DNA of 64,000 nt from Streptomyces flaveus (GCF_014647675.1 NZ_BMPQ01000005.1:442344-506343), one strand, 5' to 3'; shown: positions 30,125 through 39,398, counted from the stretch's first letter. Numbers and translations are program-made. The notes: generated from the letters alone by a model not told the origin.

Positions 30125-31689
30125 GCGGACGACGACAGCTGCGGAAGCGGCGGCGCCGACAGCCTCGGACGCTGCGGACGCGGCTCGTCGTCTCCGCGGT
30201 GGCGCTCATCGCGGTGGTGGCCGCTGTGATCGGCACGGTGACGACCATCGCGATGGGGCAGCGGCTGAACGACCAGCTGAACGACACGGTCACGGAGGTC
30301 GCGGATCGCGCCGGCGGCCCGCCGCAGATGGCCAACGACCCGAACTTCCGTCGGCCCGAGGATCCGCTCGACTTCGTCAGGAGAGGCCCGCAGGAACTCG
30401 GCACGATCGGCGCCGAGGTCGACGAGAACGGTCAGATCTCGAGTGCGATCCGCAGCGCGGAGTCGACGAACAGCATCGACGGCGAACCCGAAGCAATCGA
30501 ACTCACCGATACGCAGCAGTCCGAGCTCGCCCGCGTTCCGCGCGACGAGAAAAAGCACACGATCACCCTGACTGACCTGGGTGAATACCGCGTGCAGTAC
30601 ACGACGGGGGGCCCGAAGGGCGACTTCTACGTCGCCGTGCCCACCAAGTCCGTCACAGAGACCCTCAACACCCTCATCCTCGTAGAGGTCAGCGTCACCG
30701 CCGCCGGCCTCGTCGCCGCCGGGATCGCCGGCTCCGCCCTGGTCACCATCGCCCTCCGCCCTCTCCGCCGAGTAGCCGCCACCGCCACCCGCGTCTCCGA
30801 ACTCCCCCTCCACAGCGGCGAGGTGACCCTCAACGAGCGCGTCCCCGAGTCCGAGACCGACCCCCACACGGAGGTCGGACAGGTCGGCGCCGCCCTCAAC
30901 CGCATGCTCGACCATGTCCACGGGGCGCTGCACGCGCGCCAGGAGAGCGAGACACGCGTACGGCAGTTCGTCGCGGACGCAAGCCATGAGCTGCGTACGC
31001 CCCTCGCGTCCATCCGCGGATACGCCGAACTCACCAGACGCGGAAGGGAAGAGACCGGCCCCGACACCCGGCACGCGCTCGGCCGGATCGAGTCCGAGGC
31101 CGGGCGGATGACCGGGCTCGTCGAGGACCTGCTGCTGCTCGCGCGGCTCGACGCCGGGCGCCCCCTCTCCTACGAGCACACCGACCTGTCCCCGCTGGTC
31201 GTGGACGCCGTGAGCGATGCCCGTGCGGCCGGGCGCGAGCACAACTGGCGGCTCGAGCTGCCGGACGAACCCGCGCTCGTGCAGGCCGACGCCGCCCGTA
31301 TCCAGCAGGTCATGGTGAACCTCTTCGCGAACGCCCGTACGCACACCCCGCCCGGCACCACGGTGACCGCACGCGTGCACCGGCGGGGTTCCTGGGTGTG
31401 TCTGGACGTGCAGGACGACGGGCCCGGCATTCCGCCGGGTCTGCTGCCGCGTGTCTTCGAGCGGTTCGCGCGGGGCGACTCTTCGCGTTCGCGTGCCTCC
31501 GGGTCCACCGGTCTCGGGCTCGCCATCGTGCAGGCCGTCGTGGCCGCGCACGACGGTGCGGTGACCGTGGACAGCGTGCCGGGACGGACCGTCTTTACCG
31601 TGCATCTGCCCGCGCTGGCCGCCGAAGTGCCCCATTCTCATGAGGCCTTCATTTCGGAAACAAATTCGCAAACGTACTCACAGGCGTAG
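30121..31689 (+). CDS. Membrane sensor histidine kinase
   Basis: 522 aa from ATG 30121. Basic N-terminus, TM1 about residues 22-45, an extracytoplasmic sensor of about 130 residues with many charged groups, TM2 about 180-205, HAMP, H289 in the H-box (VADASHELRTPLASIRGYAEL), then N (MVNLFANARTHTP), G1 (DVQDDGPGIP), F (FERFARGDSSRSR) and G2 (STGLGLAI) boxes. All kinase motifs are intact. It phosphorylates the regulator encoded immediately upstream. The signal is unknown. Confidence 0.95.
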   Translation: MSGRRQLRKRRRRQPRTLRTRLVVSAVALIAVVAAVIGTVTTIAMGQRLNDQLNDTVTEVADRAGGPPQMANDPNFRRPEDPLDFVRRGPQELGTIGAEVDENGQISSAIRSAESTNSIDGEPEAIELTDTQQSELARVPRDEKKHTITLTDLGEYRVQYTTGGPKGDFYVAVPTKSVTETLNTLILVEVSVTAAGLVAAGIAGSALVTIALRPLRRVAATATRVSELPLHSGEVTLNERVPESETDPHTEVGQVGAALNRMLDHVHGALHARQESETRVRQFVADASHELRTPLASIRGYAELTRRGREETGPDTRHALGRIESEAGRMTGLVEDLLLLARLDAGRPLSYEHTDLSPLVVDAVSDARAAGREHNWRLELPDEPALVQADAARIQQVMVNLFANARTHTPPGTTVTARVHRRGSWVCLDVQDDGPGIPPGLLPRVFERFARGDSSRSRASGSTGLGLAIVQAVVAAHDGAVTVDSVPGRTVFTVHLPALAAEVPHSHEAFISETNSQTYSQA

Positions 31690-31721
31690 CACAGCACCAC
31701 CACACGGGTACGACAGGGCGC

Positions 31722-33167
31722 TTGACGACAGTCGTCGTCATGCGAACCGAACCTTCTCCCGGCTCCCTGCCGGCGCGGGAGCACCTCCCGGCCGGGAATG
31801 CCGGTACGCCTGTCCTGGACGTAGTGATCCCCGTCTACAACGAGGAGAAGGACCTCCAGCCGTGCGTGCGCCGACTGCACGAGCATCTCGCGCGCACCTT
31901 CCCGTACGCGTTCCGCATCACCATCGCGGACAACGCCTCGACGGACGCCACCCCGCTGGTGGCGGCGCGGCTGGAGGCGGAGATCGGGGAGGTCAGGTCC
32001 TTCCGCCTGGAGCAGAAGGGCCGCGGCCGGGCCCTGCGGACCGTGTGGTCCGCCTCGGAAGCCCCGGTCCTCGCCTATATGGACGTCGACCTCTCCACCG
32101 ACCTCAACGCGCTGCTCCCGCTGGTGGCCCCGCTGATCTCGGGCCACTCCGACCTCGCGATCGGCTCGCGTCTGGCCCGCTCCTCGCGGGTGGTGCGCGG
32201 CGCCAAGCGGGAGTTCATATCCCGTACGTACAACCTGATCCTGCGGGGCTCGCTGCAGGCCCGCTTCTCCGACGCCCAGTGCGGCTTCAAGGCGATCCGG
32301 CGGGAAGTGGCGCACGTGCTGCTGCCGCTTGTCGAGGACACCGGATGGTTCTTCGACACCGAGATGCTGGTCCTTGCCGAGCGGGCCGGACTGCGCATCC
32401 ACGAGGTGCCGGTCGACTGGGTCGACGACCCCGACTCGACCGTGCACCTCGTGAAGACCGCGACCGACGACCTGTTGGGCGTGTGGCGCGTCGGGCGCGC
32501 CCTCGCCACCGGCTCGCTGCCGCTCGACCGGCTCGCCCGGCCGTTCGGTGACGATCCGCGCGACCGCGAACTGACCGGCGTACCGACGGGACTCGCCCGC
32601 CAGCTCGTCGGGTTCTGCGTCGTGGGCGCTCTGTCCACGCTGTTCTATCTGCTGCTCTACAGCGGCTTCCGTACGTTCACAGGGTCGCAGTTCGCCAACG
32701 CGCTCGCCCTGCTCGTCTCGGCGGTCGCCAACACGGCGGCCAACCGGCGCCTCACCTTCGGCGTCCGCGGCAGCGAGCGGGCGATGCAGCACCAGGCGCA
32801 GGGCCTGGTCGTCTTCGGCATCGGCCTCGCCCTGACCAGCGGCTCGCTCGCCGCCCTGAACGCGGCGACGACCGACCCCGCGCACTCCACCGAACTGGCG
32901 GTGCTGATCGCCGCCAACCTCGCGGCGACGGTGCTGCGGTTCCTGCTCTTCCGGGCCTGGGTGTTCCCGGACCGGGGCGACGACTCGGCGTCGACGGTCG
33001 TGGCCTCGCACAACCCGGCCCCGCCCGTCTACGCGACGGCGACTCACTCTCCGTACGACAGCTCTCCGTACGACAACGCTCCGTACGACAACCGAACCTG
33101 GGGGGACGCGACCATGCAGATGCAGCCGGTGCGCCCGAACGATCACGATCCGAGGGACGCACGATGA
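31722..33167 (+). CDS. Dolichol-phosphate-mannose-synthase-like glycosyltransferase fused to GtrA-like membrane domain
   Basis: 481 aa from TTG 31722 (AGGG upstream); ATG 31740 is an alternative. GT2 domain about 28-260: LDVVIPVYNEEKDL, ADNASTDAT, YMDVDLSTD (metal DxD), QCGFKAIRR and DTEMLVLAERAGLRIHEVPVDWVDDPDS. GtrA domain about 300-420 with four membrane segments (VGFCVVGALSTLFYLLLYSG onward). Such fusions make and flip polyprenyl-phosphate sugars. The tail has SPYDSSPYDNAPYDN repeats. It overlaps the PMT-like gene by four bases, so it may supply its lipid-linked sugar donor. Confidence 0.9.
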   Translation: MTTVVVMRTEPSPGSLPAREHLPAGNAGTPVLDVVIPVYNEEKDLQPCVRRLHEHLARTFPYAFRITIADNASTDATPLVAARLEAEIGEVRSFRLEQKGRGRALRTVWSASEAPVLAYMDVDLSTDLNALLPLVAPLISGHSDLAIGSRLARSSRVVRGAKREFISRTYNLILRGSLQARFSDAQCGFKAIRREVAHVLLPLVEDTGWFFDTEMLVLAERAGLRIHEVPVDWVDDPDSTVHLVKTATDDLLGVWRVGRALATGSLPLDRLARPFGDDPRDRELTGVPTGLARQLVGFCVVGALSTLFYLLLYSGFRTFTGSQFANALALLVSAVANTAANRRLTFGVRGSERAMQHQAQGLVVFGIGLALTSGSLAALNAATTDPAHSTELAVLIAANLAATVLRFLLFRAWVFPDRGDDSASTVVASHNPAPPVYATATHSPYDSSPYDNAPYDNRTWGDATMQMQPVRPNDHDPRDAR

Positions 33168-35356
33168 CGACGACTCAGCCAACTGCCGTACAGGAACCGG
33201 TCGTTCCGGTGGAGCCCACCGCGGCTCCCGAGGACGGCAGCCCCAAGCAGCCCTTCGTACGCCGCCTGTGGCGCGGGCGGCCCGAGGACCACCGCTGGGT
33301 GCGGCCCGCGTTCCTCGGCACGCTGCTGCTGATCGGCGCGCTCTACACCTGGAACCTCACGGCCTCCGGGTACGCCAACTCCTTCTACTCCGCGGCAGTT
33401 CAGGCGGGCAGCCAGTCCTGGAAGGCGTTCTTCTTCGGCTCGCTCGACTCGGCCAACGCCATCACCGTCGACAAGCCCCCGGCCTCCCTGTGGCCGATGG
33501 CGCTGTCGGTGCGGCTGCTGGGCCTGAACTCCTTCGCGATCCTGTTCCCGCAGGTGCTCATGGCCGTCGCCACGGCGGGTGTGCTGTACGGGGCCGTGCG
33601 CCGCCGGTTCGGCGCCGTGGCCGGCCTCATCACGATGGCGGTCTTCGCGCTCACGCCCGTCGCCGCGCTGATGTTCCGCTTCAACAACCCGGACGCGATG
33701 CTCGCGCTTCTGATGGCCGTCACGGTCTACTGCGTGCTGCGCGCCATGGAGAAGGCGCAGACGAAGTGGCTGGTGTGGGCGGGTGCCGCGGTCGGCCTCG
33801 CCTTCCTGGTGAAGACCCTCCAGGCCTTCCTGATCCTCCCGCCGCTCGCCCTGATCTACGTACTGTTCGCGCCGACGACCCTGCGCAGGCGCATCGGCCA
33901 GGTTCTCCTCGCGGGCCTTTCGATGGTCGTCGCGGGCGGCTGGTGGGTCGCGATCGTCGAACTGTGGCCGGCTTCCTCGCGCCCGTACATCGGCGGCTCG
34001 CAGAACAACTCCTTCCTTGAACTGACTTTCGGCTACAACGGACTCGGCCGCATCAACGGCGAGGAGACCGGCAGCGTCGGCGGCGGAGGTGGCGGCTGGG
34101 GCGAGACCGGCTGGGACCGCATGTTCAGCTCGAACATCGGCGGTCAGATCTCCTGGCTGATCCCGGCGGCGCTGATCCTGTGCGTCGCGGCCGTGGTCCT
34201 GCTGCTCCCCCACTCTCGGCTTCGCTCGAGCGGGGGGACCCCCATGGCAGGGCGTACGGACACGGCCCGTGCCGCATTCCTCGCCTGGGGCGGCTCGCTG
34301 CTGATCACCATGGTGATCTTCAGCTTCATGCAGGGCATCTTCCACGAGTACTACACCGTCGCCCTCGCCCCCTACATCGCACCGCTGATCGGCATGGGCG
34401 CGGTCGTGCTCTGGGAGGAGCGCGGCAAGCTGTGGGCCTCGCTCACACTGGCGGGCGCGATGACGGCGACGGCGGCGTGGGGGTACGTCCTCCTCAACCG
34501 TTCCTCCGACTACCTGCCGTGGCTGAAGTGGCTGGTCCTGGTCGGCGGTCTGGCCGCCGCGCTCGGTCTGGTCTTCGTGAACAAGCTCGGTCGTCGACTG
34601 GCCATGGGCGTCGTGGGGTTGAGCTTCGTCACCGCCCTCGCGGGCCCGACGGCGTACAGCCTCAGCACGCTGAACGAGGGTCACTCCGGCTCGATCGTCA
34701 CGGCCGGTCCGACCGTCGCGGGTGCCCGCGGTGGCCCCGGCGGCGGCATGGGCGGCGGTCCCGGCGGGGGCATGGGCGGCGGTCCCGGCGGGGGCGGTAT
34801 GCCCGGCCAGAACCAGCAGGGCCAGCAGGGTCAGCAGAACGGCAACGGTCGGACGGGACAGCCGCCGACCGGCGGTTTCCCGGGCGGCGGCATGCCCGGC
34901 GGCCAGAACCAGCAGGGGCAGCGGGGTGGCATGCCCGGCGGTCAGACGGGCGACGGCGGCGGCATGGCCGGCGGTGGCGGCATGGGCGGACTGCTCAACG
35001 GCGCGACCGTCAGCGACGAGGCCAAGGAGCTGCTGGAGAAGAACTCCGGCGACTACACCTGGGCCGCCGCGGCCATCGGCGCCCAGAACGCCGCGAGCTA
35101 CCAGCTCTCCACCGGCGACCCGGTGATGGCGATCGGCGGCTTCAACGGCAGCGACCCGTCACCCACGCTGGCCGAGTTCAAGCAGTACGTGGCGGACGGC
35201 AAGGTCCACTACTTCATCGCAGGCGGCGGCATGGGCGGCGGCAACGACAGCTCCGGCACCGCCTCGCAGATCAGCGAGTGGGTGCAGGAGAACTTCAAGG
35301 AGGTGACGGCGGGTTCGTCCACCTTCTACGACCTGACGCAGCCGACGAATAGCTGA
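33164..35356 (+). CDS. PMT/ArnT-like membrane glycosyltransferase (GT39/GT83 type)
   Basis: 730 aa. Residues 50-500 hold about 10-12 membrane helices. The first extracellular loop has GYANSFYSAAVQAGSQSWKAFFFGSLDSANAITVDKPPASLW, the D-x-P-P catalytic pattern of polyprenyl-phosphate-dependent transferases. A Gly/Gln/Met/Pro-rich spacer (about 525-615) leads to an extracytoplasmic C-terminal domain (DYTWAAAAIGAQNAASYQLSTGDPVMAIGGFNG...YFIAGGG). Residues about 349-361 (PHSRLRSSGGTPM) are encoded by a Streptomyces intergenic-type repeat inserted in frame. It probably glycosylates envelope glycans or proteins from a lipid donor. Confidence 0.9.
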   Translation: MTTTQPTAVQEPVVPVEPTAAPEDGSPKQPFVRRLWRGRPEDHRWVRPAFLGTLLLIGALYTWNLTASGYANSFYSAAVQAGSQSWKAFFFGSLDSANAITVDKPPASLWPMALSVRLLGLNSFAILFPQVLMAVATAGVLYGAVRRRFGAVAGLITMAVFALTPVAALMFRFNNPDAMLALLMAVTVYCVLRAMEKAQTKWLVWAGAAVGLAFLVKTLQAFLILPPLALIYVLFAPTTLRRRIGQVLLAGLSMVVAGGWWVAIVELWPASSRPYIGGSQNNSFLELTFGYNGLGRINGEETGSVGGGGGGWGETGWDRMFSSNIGGQISWLIPAALILCVAAVVLLLPHSRLRSSGGTPMAGRTDTARAAFLAWGGSLLITMVIFSFMQGIFHEYYTVALAPYIAPLIGMGAVVLWEERGKLWASLTLAGAMTATAAWGYVLLNRSSDYLPWLKWLVLVGGLAAALGLVFVNKLGRRLAMGVVGLSFVTALAGPTAYSLSTLNEGHSGSIVTAGPTVAGARGGPGGGMGGGPGGGMGGGPGGGGMPGQNQQGQQGQQNGNGRTGQPPTGGFPGGGMPGGQNQQGQRGGMPGGQTGDGGGMAGGGGMGGLLNGATVSDEAKELLEKNSGDYTWAAAAIGAQNAASYQLSTGDPVMAIGGFNGSDPSPTLAEFKQYVADGKVHYFIAGGGMGGGNDSSGTASQISEWVQENFKEVTAGSSTFYDLTQPTNS
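34205..34245 (+). repeat. Streptomyces intergenic-type repeat inside the PMT-like gene
   Basis: About 41 bp with CTCGGCTTCGCTCGAG and GGGGGGACCCCC, a unit known to me from Streptomyces intergenic regions, lies in frame and adds about 13 hydrophilic residues to a cytoplasmic or external loop. Confidence 0.65.
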
Positions 35357-35400
35357 CGATCAGCCGACGAGCAGCTGACGGTCTGAGGAGGTCCCGCGAG

Positions 35401-35440
35401 GGCGGTGACCGAGGCGAGAGTGCCTCGGTCACCGCCTTTT
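35401..35440 (+). terminator. Intrinsic terminator after the PMT-like gene
   Basis: GGCGGTGACCGAGGC (35401-35415) pairs perfectly with GCCTCGGTCACCGCC (35422-35436); 15 bp, 6-base loop, then TTTT. Confidence 0.92.
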
Positions 35441-35465
35441 CGTGTTGTACGGCGTATGGGAGTTG

Positions 35466-35505
35466 TTCTACGGTGTACAGCGACGACCTCCCGTACGCCG
35501 TAGAA
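35466..35505 (+). promoter_or_regulatory. Inverted repeat upstream of the MFS pump gene
   Basis: TTCTACGG (35466-35473) and CCGTAGAA (35498-35505) are inverted copies, with GTACxCCGT-like inner bases extending the symmetry, directly before the ribosome site. A related TTGTACGGCG lies at about 35445. This is a likely operator, perhaps for the TetR protein encoded after the pump; the link is inference. Confidence 0.55.
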
Positions 35506-35514
35506 GGGGCACCC

Positions 35515-37011
35515 ATGACGGCCGCGACGACCGCCGAGACCGCCCAGGCACCTCCTCAAGGACACCCTCAGCGCTGGCTGATCCTCGCTGTGATCATGCT
35601 CGCCCAGCTCACCGTGCTGCTGGACAACACCGTCCTCAACGTCGCGATCCCCTCCCTCACGGACGAGCTGGGCGCGTCCACCGCCGACATCCAGTGGATG
35701 ATCAACGCGTACTCGCTCGTGCAGTCCGGACTGCTGCTCACGGCAGGAAGCGCCGCCGACCGCTACGGCCGCAGGAAGATGCTCGCCGCGGGCCTCGTCC
35801 TCTTCGGCGCGGGCTCGCTCTGCGCGGCCTTCGCGCAGTCGTCCACGCAGCTCATCGCCGCCCGTGCGGGCATGGGCATCGGTGGCGCACTGCTGATGAC
35901 CACGACGCTCGCGGTCGTCGTGCAGATCTTCGACGACACCGAGCGCGTGAAGGCGATCGGCATCTGGTCGACCACCAGCTCCCTCGGCTTTGCGGCCGGT
36001 CCGCTGCTCGGCGGATTCATGTTGGACCACTTCTGGTGGGGATCGATCTTCCTGATCAACATCCCCGTCGCGCTCATCGGTCTGGCCGCGGTCGTCAAGC
36101 TGGTGCCCGAGTCCAAGAACCCGCAGGGCGACCGCCCCGACCTCCTGGGTGCGCTGCTCTCGACGATCGGTATGGCCTCGGTGGTCTACGCGATCATCTC
36201 CGGGCCCGAGCACGGCTGGACGTCGGCGCAGATGCTGGTGGCCGCGGCCGTCGGCGTGCTGGTCCTCGGCGCGTTCGTGCTCTGGGAGCTGCATATTCCC
36301 TACCCCATGCTGGACATGCACTTCTTCCGCAACCAGCGCTTCATCGGCGCCGTGGCGGGCGCGATCCTGGTCGCCTTCGGCCTCAGCGGCTCCCTCTTCC
36401 TCCTCACCCAGCACCTCCAGTTCGTCCTCGGTTACGAGCCCTTGGAGGCGGGCCTGCGGCTGGCGCCGCTCGCCGTGACCGTCGTGGCCCTGAACCTCAC
36501 GGCCGTCGGCGCGAAGCTGCACGCCAAGCTCGGCACGCCCGTGACGATCGCGGCCGGTATGAGCATGCTCGCCGGAGGCCTCGCGGTGATCGCGCTGCTG
36601 GGCGGCGACGACTACAACGGCATGCTGGCGGGCCTCGTCATCATGGGCGCGGGCATCGCGCTCGCCATGCCCGCCATGGCCAACGCGATCATGAGTGCCA
36701 TACCGCCGGAGAAGGCGGGCGTGGGCGCGGGCATCAACGGCACGCTCGCCGAGTTCGGCAACGGTCTGGGGGTGGCCGTGCTGGGCGCGGTCCTCAACGC
36801 CCGCTTCGCCGCGCTGATCCCGGTCGCCGCGGCCTCGCTTCCGGCCGCGCTCGCCTCCGCGGAATCGGCGGGCGAGCGGACGCGGATCATGGACGCCTTC
36901 TCCTCCGGGCTTGAGACCAGTCAGCTGGTGGGAGCGGTTGCCGTACTCCTCGGAGGACTGCTGGCGGCCGAGTTGCTGCGGCGCGCGGTGGGGGCACCAC
37001 CCAGACATTGA
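35515..37011 (+). CDS. 14-helix MFS drug efflux transporter (EmrB/QacA type)
   Basis: 498 aa from ATG 35515 (GAAGGGG upstream). LTVLLDNTVLNVAIPSL (motif D1), AGSAADRYGRRKMLAAG (motif A) and GFAAGPLLGGFMLD (motif C, antiporter) are all present, with 14 hydrophobic segments. By family it exports lipophilic drugs in exchange for protons. It is followed by a TetR gene in the same direction, a usual resistance or export pair. Confidence 0.93.
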   Translation: MTAATTAETAQAPPQGHPQRWLILAVIMLAQLTVLLDNTVLNVAIPSLTDELGASTADIQWMINAYSLVQSGLLLTAGSAADRYGRRKMLAAGLVLFGAGSLCAAFAQSSTQLIAARAGMGIGGALLMTTTLAVVVQIFDDTERVKAIGIWSTTSSLGFAAGPLLGGFMLDHFWWGSIFLINIPVALIGLAAVVKLVPESKNPQGDRPDLLGALLSTIGMASVVYAIISGPEHGWTSAQMLVAAAVGVLVLGAFVLWELHIPYPMLDMHFFRNQRFIGAVAGAILVAFGLSGSLFLLTQHLQFVLGYEPLEAGLRLAPLAVTVVALNLTAVGAKLHAKLGTPVTIAAGMSMLAGGLAVIALLGGDDYNGMLAGLVIMGAGIALAMPAMANAIMSAIPPEKAGVGAGINGTLAEFGNGLGVAVLGAVLNARFAALIPVAAASLPAALASAESAGERTRIMDAFSSGLETSQLVGAVAVLLGGLLAAELLRRAVGAPPRH

Positions 37012-37154
37012 GTACTGGGGGAGGGCGGACTCCGCGGTGGCCGCGTAACGATGTCCCGTGGAGGCACGCATAGCATCAGGGCAACAGCGATACGCGCTGA
37101 TACGTGCTGTGGATCTCGTACGCGCTGGGTATCGAGTTCCGAGGAAGGTGCGCC

Positions 37155-37913
37155 ATGGTGAGGGCAGCCGACCGGGCCGAACGTCCGGCGCGGACCAGCG
37201 TCTGGCTTGAGGGCAGGCAGCGGGTGGCCCGGGGCGGTCAGCCGTCCGGGCTCGACCGCGACCGGATCATCCAGGTGACGGTGCGGCTCCTCGATGCCGA
37301 GGGGCTGGCCAAGTTCTCCATGCGTCGGCTGGCCGCCGAGCTGAACGTGACGGCGATGTCGGTGTACTGGTACGTGGACACCAAGGACGACCTGCTCGAA
37401 CTCGCCCTCGACTCGGTCTACGGCGAACTCGAGCTGCCGGACCCGGAGTCGGGCGAGGACTGGCGCGACCAGCTGCGCGCGCTCGCGAGTGGATACCGCG
37501 GACTGCTGGTGCGCCATCCCTGGGTGTCGCCGCTCATCGGCAGCTTCCTCAACATCGGCCCGCACTCGATGGAGTTCTCGCTGTGCGTGCAGCATGTGAT
37601 GCGCAATACGGGGCTGCCGGCGCACGGTCAGATGGGTGCGATCAATGCCGTCTACCAGTTCGTGTACGGGTTCGGGACGATCGAGGGGCACTTCGTGCAG
37701 CGGTGCGCCGCCGCGGGCATGTCGCAGGACGAGTACTTCCACCAGGCCATGAGCACGATCCGTGAACAGCCCGAGTTCGCCAAGAACTTCGAGAGCGCCA
37801 CGGATCTTATGGAGGCGCGGGGTGGTGACACGGTGGAGGAGATGCGGGAGCGGGACTTCGCGTTTGCGCTGGAGCTGTTGGTGGCGGGGATCGAGTCGAT
37901 GACGCTCCGCTGA
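37155..37913 (+). CDS. TetR-family regulator
   Basis: 252 aa from ATG 37155 (GAGGAAGG upstream). Residues 38-95 form the TetR DNA-binding domain (RDRIIQVTVRLLDAEGLAKFSMRRLAAELNVTAMSVYWYVDTKDDLLELALD), with helix-turn-helix TAMSVYWYVDTKDDL. The C-terminal domain resembles the TetR-C class (GYRGLLVRHPWVSPLIGSFLNIGPHSMEF...YGFGTIEGHFVQR). It probably represses the upstream efflux gene and senses its substrate. Confidence 0.9.
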   Translation: MVRAADRAERPARTSVWLEGRQRVARGGQPSGLDRDRIIQVTVRLLDAEGLAKFSMRRLAAELNVTAMSVYWYVDTKDDLLELALDSVYGELELPDPESGEDWRDQLRALASGYRGLLVRHPWVSPLIGSFLNIGPHSMEFSLCVQHVMRNTGLPAHGQMGAINAVYQFVYGFGTIEGHFVQRCAAAGMSQDEYFHQAMSTIREQPEFAKNFESATDLMEARGGDTVEEMRERDFAFALELLVAGIESMTLR

Positions 37914-37943
37914 GGGTGCGGTTTTTGGGTGCGGGTGTGTGGG

Positions 37944-38237
37944 TGGCTGGTCGCGCAGTTCCCCGCGCCCCTGGGGTCCGTGCGTGGGTCGGGGCCGTGG
38001 GCCGGTGCGTCAGCCCGTCGCAGGGCGGGCATACGACCCTGGCCTGGTACAAGGCCCTGGTTCTCCGAGACCGAAGCTAAGCGACGGGCATACGACGCAC
38101 CGGCCCACGACCCCTCCCGCCGGAGGGAAGCTGCGGGTAGTCGGGGGTGCGGGCTTCCCCGGGGCCCCGGCTCCTCGGGGCGCGGGAAGCCGCAGGCTTT
38201 TGCTTTTCAGGGGCGCGGGGAACTGCGCGACCAGCCA
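37944..38237. repeat. Inverted 30-bp Streptomyces repeat pair in a 458-bp gene-free region
   Basis: TGGCTGGTCGCGCAGTTCCC (start of the unit, 37944-37973) has an exact 30-bp inverted copy at 38208-38237. Between them and up to about 38340 are further repeat-like blocks (GGGGCGCAGCCCCC, GGGCCCCGG-rich). I know the unit as a very abundant Streptomyces intergenic sequence. No gene is visible in 37914-38371. Confidence 0.8.
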
Positions 38238-38371
38238 CGACGCACCCGCAGCCGCGACACGCAGTGTCACCCACCACCCCTTGGCGGGGGGCCTGGGGGC
38301 GCAGCCCCCTCACGCGGCGGAGCCGCAAATTGATACAGCCGGGAAGGGGCGGGCCTGGGGAAAGAAACCCC

Positions 38372-38842
38372 CTACTCCTGCGGAGCCAGCCGCGCAGGGA
38401 AGCCGCCGGTCGCGACCGGCCCCCACCGCTCCGGGGTGACCCGGATGATGGACTTGCCCTGCTTGAGCATCGCGGAGCGGTACTCGTCCCAGTCCGGGTG
38501 CTCGCCCGCGATGTTGCGGTAGTACTCCACGAGGGGCTCGACCGAGTCCGGGGGGTCGATGACCTCGGCCGTGCCGTCGATCTGGACCCAGGGCCCGTTC
38601 CAGTCGTCGCTCAGGACGATGAGGCTGACCCGCTCGTCGCGCTTGGCGTTGCGGGTCTTGGCGCGCTCGGGGTAGGTCGAGACGACGATACGGCCCGCGT
38701 CGTCGACACCGCAGGTCAGCGGAGAGCCTTGAGGGCTTCCGTCGGTCCGCCGCGTCAGCAGGATGGCGCGGTGACGGGGGCGTACGAAGTCCAGCAGATC
38801 GTCGAGGGAGACGGAGGTGTTCGTCGCTATGTTCGGTGCCAT
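38372..38842 (-). CDS. PPOX-class F420/FMN-dependent oxidoreductase
   Basis: 156 aa. LDDLLDFVRPRHRAILLTRRTDGSPQGSPLTCGVDDAGRIVVSTYPERAKTRNAKRDERVSLIVLSDDWNGPWVQIDGTAEVID is the split-barrel flavin/F420-binding fold; the C-terminal PDWDEYRSAMLKQGKSIIRVTPERWGP is typical of the TIGR03618-like actinomycete group. It probably reduces a small metabolite with F420H2; substrate unknown. Divergent from the next gene. Confidence 0.9.
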   Translation of the reverse strand: MAPNIATNTSVSLDDLLDFVRPRHRAILLTRRTDGSPQGSPLTCGVDDAGRIVVSTYPERAKTRNAKRDERVSLIVLSDDWNGPWVQIDGTAEVIDPPDSVEPLVEYYRNIAGEHPDWDEYRSAMLKQGKSIIRVTPERWGPVATGGFPARLAPQE

Positions 38843-38912
38843 GGGGGCAGCCTAGGGTGAACGGAGGCCGAACGCCTGACGCGTGGGGTGGCAGGGTCCT
38901 ACCCTGACGGAC

Positions 38913-39302
38913 ATGGCAGCCGACGACCTCAACCCCGACGAGCAGTGGCCGCTGCCGCCCGCCTGGATGTGGGACTGTGCCGAGTGCGTCCGGCTCTACG
39001 AAGCGATGAAGCACGTCCAGGCGGTCATCGCCGGACTGCACGCCACCGAGGGGTACGACGTCGACTGGGACTTCACGGACAGCGTCGTGGGCACGCAGAT
39101 CAGCCTCAGCCGGCACCTCGCCGACGCCCACCCGCAGGAGCTTCCCGACTGGGACCCCGCCTGCGCGACCTGTGCGAGCCACCAGCAGGCCCTCGCCAGA
39201 ACGGACCGCGCGCCCGACCTGCGCGCCGGAACCGTCATGGTGGCCGAGGAACACCGGGCCCGCCACCTGTTCGCCCCACCCCGCATGGTCGGCCTGATGT
39301 GA
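38913..39302 (+). CDS. Small Cys-rich conserved protein of unknown function
   Basis: 129 aa from ATG 38913. WDCAECVRLYEAMKHVQAVIAG and PACATCASHQQAL give two CxxC pairs, with conserved-looking SRHLADAHPQELPDW (a His pair) between, so a zinc site is likely. I recognise it as a Streptomyces-typical protein but know no function. Confidence 0.75.
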   Translation: MAADDLNPDEQWPLPPAWMWDCAECVRLYEAMKHVQAVIAGLHATEGYDVDWDFTDSVVGTQISLSRHLADAHPQELPDWDPACATCASHQQALARTDRAPDLRAGTVMVAEEHRARHLFAPPRMVGLM

Positions 39303-39326
39303 CGGGGCTGCGCAGCGCAGTGAACC

Positions 39327-39373
39327 GGCCCGTGGGGCGCGCCTGAAGCTTAAGGATGCGCGCCCCACGGGCC
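39327..39373. terminator. Bidirectional terminator
   Basis: GGCCCGTGGGGCGCGC (39327-39342) pairs perfectly with GCGCGCCCCACGGGCC (39358-39373); 16 bp, 15-base loop, between convergent genes. Confidence 0.85.
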
Positions 39374-39398
39374 GTGGCTTTCCACCTGCTCGTTCGAA

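Noticed and set aside
31638..33182. Long minus-strand frames under the glycosyltransferase and PMT-like genes
   Set aside because: Arg/Gly/His-rich shadow frames from high GC3; the plus-strand genes have clear domains.
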